Source of the DNA: Muribaculaceae bacterium
GTDB lineage: Bacteria > Bacteroidota > Bacteroidia > Bacteroidales > Muribaculaceae
NCBI GenBank assembly: GCA_029060725.1
Contig: JAIDTL010000005.1
Coordinates: 1-63,303 of the forward strand
Direction: 5' to 3'
Length of the DNA stretch: 63,303 nucleotides
Shown one piece after another: positions 58,200 to 63,303 of the stretch. How positions within the stretch are numbered: the stretch's first letter is position 1; each line of letters begins with the position of its first letter. Below the pieces are notes generated by a model. The model saw only the letters and a list, made by a program, of their open reading frames with translations. It was not told where the DNA came from and did no database searches. The position numbers and the translations under genes were made by a program.

Positions 58200-59402
58200 A
58201 TGTACAAGAACTTTCAAAAGCATCTGACAGAAGAACTCGACTCCATAAAGGAAGCCGGATTATACAAAAACGAAAGAATCATCGTGACTCCACAGAGTGC
58301 AGATATCAAGGTGGAAGGCACCGAAAATGATGTGCTCAATTTCTGCGCCAACAATTATCTTGGTCTCGCTGACAACACTCGTCTGATCGAAGCTGCCAAA
58401 AATGCTATGGACAATCGTGGCTATGGCATGAGCTCCGTTCGCTTCATCTGTGGCACTCAAGACCTGCATAAGCAACTCGAGAAGGCTATCTCTGACTATT
58501 TCAAGACTGAAGACACTATTTTATATGCTGCATGCTTTGATGCAAACGGAGGTCTTTTCGAACCTCTCTTTACTGAAGAGGACGCTATAATCTCCGACTC
58601 TCTCAACCATGCTTCCATCATTGATGGTGTCCGTCTATGCAAGGCTAAGCGTTTCCGTTATGCCAATGCTGATATGGCAGACTTGGAGCGTTGCCTGAAA
58701 GAGGCCGACGAGCAAGGGTGTCGCTACAAGATTATCGCTACCGACGGTGTCTTCTCTATGGATGGTAACGTGGCTCCTATGGATAAGATATGTGAGCTCG
58801 CAGAGAAATACAATGCCCTTGTGATGGTAGATGAATCGCACTCTGCCGGCGTGGTCGGCCCGACAGGTCATGGTGTGGCTGAGCAATTTGATTGCTATGG
58901 CAAGATCGATATCTTTACCGGCACTCTTGGCAAGGCATTCGGTGGAGCTATGGGTGGCTTCACTACAGGTCCGAAAGAAGTGATCGATATGCTCCGTCAG
59001 CGCAGCCGTCCTTATCTCTTCTCCAATTCGGTAGCTCCTTCCATCGTAGGCGCGAGCCTTGAAATGTTCAAGATGCTCAAAGAGTCAAACGAACTCAATG
59101 CCAAACTGAAAGAAAACGTCAACTATTTCCGCGACAAGATGCTTGAGGCAGGTTTCGACATCAAACCGACCCAGTCAGCCATCTGCGCCGTGATGCTCTA
59201 TGATGCAAAGCTTTCTCAGGAATTTGCTGCCGAAATGCAGAAGGAGGGTATTTTCGTGACGGGTTTCTACTATCCGGTAGTGCCGAAGGGTCAGGCACGT
59301 ATACGTGTGCAGCTGTCCGCCGCTCACGAGAAGGAGCACCTTGACCGTGCTATTGCGGCCTTTATCAAAGTCGGCAAGAAACTCGGCGTTCTCAACAAAT
59401 AA
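58200..59402 (+). CDS. kbl: 2-amino-3-ketobutyrate CoA ligase (glycine C-acetyltransferase)
   Basis: 400 residues, alpha-oxoamine synthase family. NFCANNYLGLADN, SSVRFICGTQDLHKQLE, SDSLNHASIIDGVRLC, VMVDESHSAGVVG and the PLP lysine in FTGTLGKAFGGAMGGF. It converts 2-amino-3-oxobutyrate and CoA to glycine and acetyl-CoA, the second step of threonine degradation after the dehydrogenase at 50703. The start MYKNFQKHLTEELDSIKE is the family norm. No clear promoter. TAATTTTA at about 58058 is a near-match. Confidence 0.94.
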   Translation: MYKNFQKHLTEELDSIKEAGLYKNERIIVTPQSADIKVEGTENDVLNFCANNYLGLADNTRLIEAAKNAMDNRGYGMSSVRFICGTQDLHKQLEKAISDYFKTEDTILYAACFDANGGLFEPLFTEEDAIISDSLNHASIIDGVRLCKAKRFRYANADMADLERCLKEADEQGCRYKIIATDGVFSMDGNVAPMDKICELAEKYNALVMVDESHSAGVVGPTGHGVAEQFDCYGKIDIFTGTLGKAFGGAMGGFTTGPKEVIDMLRQRSRPYLFSNSVAPSIVGASLEMFKMLKESNELNAKLKENVNYFRDKMLEAGFDIKPTQSAICAVMLYDAKLSQEFAAEMQKEGIFVTGFYYPVVPKGQARIRVQLSAAHEKEHLDRAIAAFIKVGKKLGVLNK

Positions 59403-59435
59403 TCCTACTTGCTTGTTTTCTTAAGGAAGATATAT

Positions 59436-59518
59436 CGGCTCGGAGAGCCGGAATTATGTTATAACCCCGGGCTTCAGCCCGGGGAATAAGAAAATATCCT
59501 CAGTAGCCTCGGAGAGGC
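59436..59518. repeat. Three consecutive GC-rich hairpins
   Basis: CGGCTC-GGA-GAGCCG (59436-59450), CCCCGGGCT-TC-AGCCCGGGG (59465-59484) and GCCTC-GGA-GAGGC (59506-59518) follow one another in an AT-rich spacer. The first and third share the GGA loop. They look like a dispersed palindromic repeat unit rather than a simple terminator. Confidence 0.6.
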
Positions 59519-59562
59519 GATTTGTGATAGTTTGATTATTTGTAATTTAATTGAAAAAGGAA

Positions 59563-60078
59563 ATGAAAAAATACATTCTCCCCATAATGCTCCTCGCCAT
59601 TACGGCGTGCGGAGCTAAAGCCCAGGATAGCGCCGGCAGCTCTCAGCCTGAGCAAGTGATAGCAGTTGCTGATAGAGTTGCTGCCCCAGACTTCACACTA
59701 AACGACATCAACGGCAAACCCCTATCACTCTCCGATCTGAAGGGAAAGTGGGTGATACTCGATTTTTGGGGTAGCTGGTGTCCATGGTGTATCAAAGGAT
59801 TCCCTGCATTGAAGGAAGCCTACAAGCAGTATGATGGCAAGGTAGAAGTGCTTGGCATAGATTGCGGCGACACTGAGGAAGTTTGGAAAGCATCAGTGGC
59901 AAGACATGAGCTTCCATGGCTTCAGGTCTACAATCCGAAAACCTCCAACCTCACCAATCAGTACGGTATACAAGGTTTCCCGACCAAGTTCATTATTGAC
60001 CCGGAAGGTCGCGTCGCCAACGTCACAGTAGGTGAAGATCCCGCCTTCTTCAATGTCCTAAATTCTCTTGTAAAGTGA
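59563..60078 (+). CDS. TlpA-like thioredoxin-fold lipoprotein
   Basis: 171 residues from the ATG at 59563 (a TTG four codons upstream is less likely). Lipobox LAITACGAKA. Domain: APDFTLNDINGKPLSLSDLKGKWVILDFWGSWCPWCIKGFPAL with the CPWC redox pair, and GIQGFPTKFIIDPEG with the cis-Pro. It acts as a membrane-anchored thiol-disulfide oxidoreductase. The stop overlaps the next start as TGATG, coupling it to a thioesterase. Confidence 0.92.
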   Translation: MKKYILPIMLLAITACGAKAQDSAGSSQPEQVIAVADRVAAPDFTLNDINGKPLSLSDLKGKWVILDFWGSWCPWCIKGFPALKEAYKQYDGKVEVLGIDCGDTEEVWKASVARHELPWLQVYNPKTSNLTNQYGIQGFPTKFIIDPEGRVANVTVGEDPAFFNVLNSLVK

Positions 60079-60446
60079 TGGAGATAGGTCTTAAGCATCG
60101 TAGTAAAGCCATTGTAGTCCAGCACCTGACAGCCAAAGCCATCGGCAGTGGCGACCTTCCTGTTCTTGCTACTCCCGCTATGATTGCACTTATGGAAAAC
60201 GCCGCAATGCTCGCCGTCGCTCCTCACCTTGCCGATACCGACACGACTGTCGGCGGCTTCATGGAATGTTCACACCTAAAACCAACAGCCATGGGCGACG
60301 AGGTTGAAGCAGAGGCAGTTCTCGTAAAAATAGAAGGCAAATCTCTCCATTTCGACATCACAGCTTTTGCCGGCGACAAAAAGATAGGAGAGGGCCACCA
60401 CATCCGCTACATAGTAGACCGCGACCGCTTCCTCTCCAAACTCTAA
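60078..60446 (+). CDS. FlK-like hotdog-fold thioesterase
   Basis: 122 residues from the ATG at 60078 (GTG at 60075 also possible). Hotdog features: VLATPAMIALMENAAMLAVAPHLADTDTTVGGFMECSHLKPTAMGDEVEAEAVLVKIEGKSLHFDITAF in segments; the Thr/Glu pair of TPAMIALME and the later GHHIRYIVD match the fluoroacetyl-CoA-thioesterase-like family. It probably hydrolyses a short acyl-CoA. Coupling to the TlpA-like gene is unusual and unexplained. Confidence 0.8.
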   Translation: MEIGLKHRSKAIVVQHLTAKAIGSGDLPVLATPAMIALMENAAMLAVAPHLADTDTTVGGFMECSHLKPTAMGDEVEAEAVLVKIEGKSLHFDITAFAGDKKIGEGHHIRYIVDRDRFLSKL

Positions 60447-60592
60447 TCCAATAAAGACAAAAGCACAAAAGGACATAAGTTCAAAAGTAAAAAGTTACGG
60501 CTCGCCTTTGAATTGCTCAAGTCCTTTTGAGCCCTTTTCAAGACATAGGCTACATCTCATGGCACAAGCATAAAGTATCTTATATACGTATT

Positions 60593-60622
60593 AGAGGCTC
60601 AGGATTTTTTTCCTGAGCCTCT
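60593..60622. terminator. Hairpin terminator between convergent genes
   Basis: AGAGGCTCAGGA (60593-60604) and TCCTGAGCCTCT (60611-60622), 12-bp perfect stem with a T6 loop. It lies between the thioesterase gene and the convergent AAA-ATPase gene. Confidence 0.7.
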
Positions 60623-60662
60623 TGTAAGTAGGGTTGAAAAGTGTTATATAAGTGACTTTAAA

Positions 60663-60800
60663 TGCAAAGTTACCGATTGCATCTGTATCCTACAAGTCCT
60701 TTTAAGTCCTTTTTAATACATAAGCACTTATTTTTAAGACATAAGCACAAAAGGACATAAGAGCAAAAGAAAAAATTATGTGCCTTATGTGCTTCTGTCT
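60663..60800. repeat. Left copy of a ~138-bp direct repeat flanking the AAA-ATPase gene
   Basis: Runs from TGCAAAGTTACCGATTG through AAGTCCTTTTAAGTCC, TAAGCACTTATTTTTAAG and GCACAAAAGGACATAAG to TTATGTGCTTCTGT. The same order of blocks recurs at 63040-63176, about 2.38 kb away, with roughly 15-20 differences by eye. Partial, more degenerate pieces occur at 60450-60545 and 62490-62520. Confidence 0.75.
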
Positions 60801-60860
60801 AAAAACATGAGCCTTGTGTGCTTCTGTCTAAAAACATGAGCCATGTGTGCTTCTGTCTAT
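60780..60860. repeat. Tandem 29-bp repeats after the AAA-ATPase gene
   Basis: GTGCTTCTGTCTAAAAACAT plus GAGCCTTGT-type tail recurs at 60789, 60818 and 60847, exactly 29 bp apart. It adjoins the stop codon of the minus-strand ATPase gene at 60863. Confidence 0.8.
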
Positions 60861-60862
60861 AA

Positions 60863-62422
60863 TTAGTATAGTGCTTTTATCTCATATTCAAGTCCGCGTG
60901 TATTAGCATCCTCGATGAAGTTTGCTCCGATGAGGTAGACGTGTCGGGAATCCATGGCGTAGCGGCCCGCATAGTCGCGGTCCCGGATCTGTTCCATGGC
61001 CTCCTGCAGGCTCTTGTTGTATTTGAACTCGAAGATGTATATGTTCCTTCCAGCGAATACCTCCAAATCTGAGCGTCCTTTGTAACTGTGAATCTCGGCA
61101 AGCGCCGGGACTCCGGAAAGAACCGATATGAGGAAGGTGACAGCGCGGTAGGTCGACTCGTTGTGATCTTCGTATGGCAATGCCTTCAGCATCATGGCGA
61201 GCCGATTCATGAAGTCCTCGGGACGCCCTTCCGCGAGATCTATCTTGAAGAGAGTGAAGTCAAAGGGGCTGAATGGGTCTGTCGTGTCTGGCACATAGAC
61301 TTTGAGGAGCTCCTCATAGAATCCTGTCTCAACTTCCTGGTTCGGGAAGCGGAGTTCGTAGAGCTTGGTATCCTTGTTGTAGTCGGCAATGGTGAGGTAT
61401 CCTGTCTGGAACATCAGTGGAATCGGATTGCGATCGTTGAGTCCTACAGCAATGAGTTCCTTACGAGTACATGACTTTCCGTTGATGTCTGGCGGGAATG
61501 TGCCTTGTCTCATGATCCGACGCGCCAGGAACGTCGGTGTGCCGCTGCCAAACCAGTAAGGGTCGATCTCCTTGTTGGCCAATGCTTTCAGTATGCTGTA
61601 GGGGTTGTATAGATGTGAACCATCCTCCGTGAAGAGATATCCGTCGTAGAAATACCGAAGTTGATGGAGTGTGGTGTCGAAATCTTCTTTGCGCTTTTCT
61701 GAAAGATCCTCTATTCCGTCTCGGAAGTTTTCGATTAGCTCCTCTTCGCTCCAGCCGCATATATCGGCAAAGTCGTCGACCATTGAGATATCGTTGAGAT
61801 TGTTAAGGTCGCTGAAAATGCTGACCTTGCTGAAACGCGCCACACCGGTGATGAAGGCAAACCGTATGTAACGGTCCATGCTCTTTAGATTGCCAAAGAA
61901 ACTCTTGAGTATCCACTGGTTTTTATCGAAGATTTCAGGATAGTCCTCGATGTCAAGCAAGGGTTTGTCATACTCGTCAATGAGTATTACCACCTTTCGT
62001 CCGGTTTTCTCGTAAGCCGTCTCAATAAGGTGTCGGAAACGCTGTGAGGAAGTGACATTTTCCTCCTCAATTCCATAGATCTTCTCAAATCCTCGTAGAA
62101 GGTTGTCAAGAAGCCGTTCCAAACCATCTTCTTTGCTGAAGTTCTCTGAATTGAAGTCAAAGTGCAGTACTGGTGAAGGTGTCCAGTCGAGATCCATGGA
62201 GTCTGCAGCGAGTCCCTTGAAAAGCTCGCGACGCCCTTCGAAATAAGCCTCTAATGTAGACAATAGCAGACTCTTCCCAAACCGTCTTGGACGGCTCAGG
62301 AACTTGAATTTGCCATTCCTCAACAACGACTTGATATACGCGGTCTTATCCACATATACATAACCTTCCTCGATGAGTTCAGGGAAGGAAGCCATTCCCA
62401 CGGGGTACTGCAGTTCGCTCAT
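60863..62422 (-). CDS. AAA-ATPase-like protein with C-terminal PD-(D/E)XK domain (DUF1703 type), second intact copy
   Basis: 519 residues from the ATG at 62422, which follows a consensus promoter. An upstream in-frame extension would run through that promoter. Motifs: QYPVGMASFPELIEEGYVYVDKT, Walker A-like SRPRRFGKSLLLSTLE, VVILIDEYDKPLLD, FAFITGVARFSKVSIFSDLNNL and the C-terminal nuclease-like core KGRSDLEVFAGRNIYIFEFKYN. Compared with the copy at 48755 it has the more usual VDEYDKPL-type motif. It lies between two direct repeats with tandem arrays. Role unknown. Confidence 0.9.
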   Translation of the reverse strand: MSELQYPVGMASFPELIEEGYVYVDKTAYIKSLLRNGKFKFLSRPRRFGKSLLLSTLEAYFEGRRELFKGLAADSMDLDWTPSPVLHFDFNSENFSKEDGLERLLDNLLRGFEKIYGIEEENVTSSQRFRHLIETAYEKTGRKVVILIDEYDKPLLDIEDYPEIFDKNQWILKSFFGNLKSMDRYIRFAFITGVARFSKVSIFSDLNNLNDISMVDDFADICGWSEEELIENFRDGIEDLSEKRKEDFDTTLHQLRYFYDGYLFTEDGSHLYNPYSILKALANKEIDPYWFGSGTPTFLARRIMRQGTFPPDINGKSCTRKELIAVGLNDRNPIPLMFQTGYLTIADYNKDTKLYELRFPNQEVETGFYEELLKVYVPDTTDPFSPFDFTLFKIDLAEGRPEDFMNRLAMMLKALPYEDHNESTYRAVTFLISVLSGVPALAEIHSYKGRSDLEVFAGRNIYIFEFKYNKSLQEAMEQIRDRDYAGRYAMDSRHVYLIGANFIEDANTRGLEYEIKALY

Positions 62423-62439
62423 AATCCTCAAAATTTTCG

Positions 62440-62470
62440 CAAATATACAAAAAAATAGTATATTCTGCAA
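62440..62470 (-). promoter_or_regulatory. Consensus promoter of the AAA-ATPase gene
   Basis: On the minus strand TTG (62468-62470), 20 bp, TATATTTG (62440-62447), 17 bp before the start codon. Confidence 0.78.
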
Positions 62471-62587
62471 ATAAAGACAAAACCACAAAATCCCGGATTT
62501 TTAAGACGTATGCACAAAAGCACATAGAAATTGACCACCTTGGGGTGGTACACCATTGGCAACAAAGTATTATAAAAAACAAAAAAA

Positions 62588-62677
62588 GCGTGAGGTCCTT
62601 ACTTCTCTGCCCATCCCGCTATCTGAGGCCCTGGAACTGCCCTATGGAGTAGGATGGACAAAGCAGATGCCTCACGC
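62588..62677 (-). ncRNA. Hairpin-closed module A
   Basis: GCGTGAGG (62588-62595) pairs with CCTCACGC (62670-62677), and inner blocks TCTGC and CCATCC pair with GCAGA and GGATGG. On the minus strand the outer stem is followed by TTTTTTT, as in an intrinsic terminator. The loop holds TATCTGAGGCCCTGGAA, related to the motif in modules B and C but in opposite orientation. No convincing protein. Confidence 0.45.
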
Positions 62678-62708
62678 GTATGATACTTATGTTGACATAC
62701 CGAACATG

Positions 62709-62823
62709 CTCACGCATATTCGGTAGCCACCATAGCTTTTCCGCTATGAGCATCTACTCCGATTCTCATCCTTGGCTCCATTTGAAATTTTCCAGGTTTC
62801 AGATAGCCAAGAAAGAGCGTGAG
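62709..62823. ncRNA. Hairpin-closed module B
   Basis: CTCACGC (62709-62715) pairs with GCGTGAG (62817-62823). Arms TCGGTAG/CTACTCCGA enclose CATAGC/GCTATG, and TTGGCT/AGCCAA encloses TTCCAGGTTTCAGATA (62790-62805). On the minus strand a short frame reads MRIGVDAHSGKAMVATEYA, reminiscent of IS4/IS5-type transposases, so it may be a decayed element instead of an RNA. Confidence 0.35.
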
Positions 62824-62947
62824 TAAACGCTTCCTAAAAAATCTCTACAATCTGCATCAATATTTGCATCTACAAATGCATCTGCCGTTTGTATCAATGG
62901 CAAATTTAACGATTCTTTTCCAAACCGCCAAATTTTATATATAAAAA

Positions 62948-63030
62948 AATCTCTTCCGGGCATTGCCTAAACTCTATATCTACCGTTCCAGGTTTCAGAT
63001 AACATAGACACAAGCCCTATGGAAGAGATT
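62948..63030 (-). ncRNA. Hairpin-closed module C
   Basis: AATCTCTTCC (62948-62957) pairs with GGAAGAGATT (63021-63030), with GGC/GCC inside and a TATCT/AGATA hairpin carrying TTCCAGGTTTCAGATA (62986-63001). On the minus strand the stem runs into seven T, so it would end a leftward transcript. Confidence 0.45.
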
Positions 63031-63039
63031 CTTTTCGAT

Positions 63040-63176
63040 TGCAAAATTACCGATTGTCCCCATATCGTGCAAGTCCTTTTAAGTCCTTTTCAATACAAAA
63101 GCACTTATTTTTAAGACAAAAGCACAAAAGGACATAAGATCATAAGAAAAAATATGTGTCTTATGTGCTTCTGTAT
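63040..63176. repeat. Right copy of the ~138-bp direct repeat
   Basis: Same block order as 60663-60800: TGCAAAATTACCGATTG, AAGTCCTTTTAAGTCC, AGCACTTATTTTTAAG, GCACAAAAGGACATAAG, TTATGTGCTTCTGT. Confidence 0.75.
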
Positions 63177-63303
63177 ATAAAGACATAAGCACAAAAGGAC
63201 ATAAGATCATAATAAAAAATATGTGCCTTATGTGCTTCTGTATATAAAGACATAAGCACAAAAGGACATAAGATCATAATAAAAAATATGTGCCTTATGT
63301 GCT
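63114..63303. repeat. 67-bp tandem repeat array running off the right edge
   Basis: Units containing AGACATAAGCACAAAAGGAC, ATAAGATCATAA and ATGTGCCTTATGTGCTTCTG start at 63114, 63181 and 63248, 67 bp apart. They are almost identical. The array continues beyond the window. The apparent reading frames within it are repeat artefacts. Confidence 0.85.

Noticed and set aside
63079..63261. Open frame in the right-edge repeats
   Set aside because: It is produced by the 67-bp tandem repeat, which has no stop in that frame.
1..63303. tRNA, rRNA or tmRNA genes
   Set aside because: No T-arm, D-arm or rRNA signatures were seen on either strand by eye. A covariance search would be needed to exclude them fully.

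Overview
The window looks like a chromosomal segment of a gut Bacteroidales, most likely a Muribaculaceae-type genome. The evidence is Bacteroidota promoter boxes (TTG, 19-21 bp, TAnnTTTG) with almost no Shine-Dalgarno sites, many lipoproteins and TolC/RND systems, an S1 protein starting MSELNVQTPIEDFDWE, DUF4954, PepD pairs, a T9SS-like C-terminal domain, and a threonine operon with a phosphoglycerate-mutase-like protein in place of ThrB. The family assignment is inference. I found no rRNA, tRNA or CRISPR array.

Layout. 1-4.4 kb: the 5' end of rpsA, a MntA-HepT toxin-antitoxin pair, a membrane TPR/HTH regulator, and an exported-peptide and beta-propeller lipoprotein locus whose peptide gene is frameshifted in an A7 tract. 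4.4-13.1 kb: a GC-richer efflux operon (adaptor, RND, TolC, second RND). 13.3-18.4 kb: thrA, a PGM-like candidate homoserine kinase, and thrC. 18.5-22.4 kb (minus): an ECF sigma, anti-sigma, DUF4369-like and thioredoxin-like operon. 22.5 kb: a DUF3108-type secreted protein whose terminator has been separated from it by a 3,433-bp IS1595-family element (23297-26729) with an 8-bp target duplication, passenger genes and several long-stem RNA-like modules.

27-31 kb: a DUF4143-type ATPase behind five 23-bp tandem repeats, a C69 peptidase, and a graveyard of ATPase fragments. 31-36.4 kb (minus): a small protein, a GH2 and a GH35 enzyme. 36.5-43.8 kb (minus): an internally deleted ATPase with a different 23-bp array, DUF4954, hflX, and a translationally coupled pepD-muramidase-pepD operon. 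44-48.6 kb: an OmpH-like lipoprotein, a T9SS-domain protein, ilvE, an HD hydrolase, nth and pheS. 48.7-50.5 kb: an AAA-ATPase/PD-(D/E)XK gene and a fossil of a second copy. 50.7-60.4 kb: threonine dehydrogenase, a second TolC-adaptor-RND operon with a PII-like gene, kbl, a TlpA-like lipoprotein and a FlK-like thioesterase. 60.4-63.3 kb: another AAA-ATPase/PD-(D/E)XK gene between two roughly 138-bp direct repeats, with 29-bp and 67-bp tandem arrays and three hairpin-closed modules.

Threonine is both made here (thrA/PGM-like/thrC) and degraded here (TDH and KBL, which together give glycine and acetyl-CoA). The two efflux clusters differ: the first has two permeases lacking the usual Asp-Asp/Lys proton relay, while the second keeps it. 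The best candidates for undescribed biology are the IS1595 element with its structured modules and orphan passengers, and the ATPase families that repeatedly sit next to locus-specific short tandem arrays. Coordinates of hairpins and promoters come from reading the sequence by eye. All family names rest on motif recognition, without database searches.
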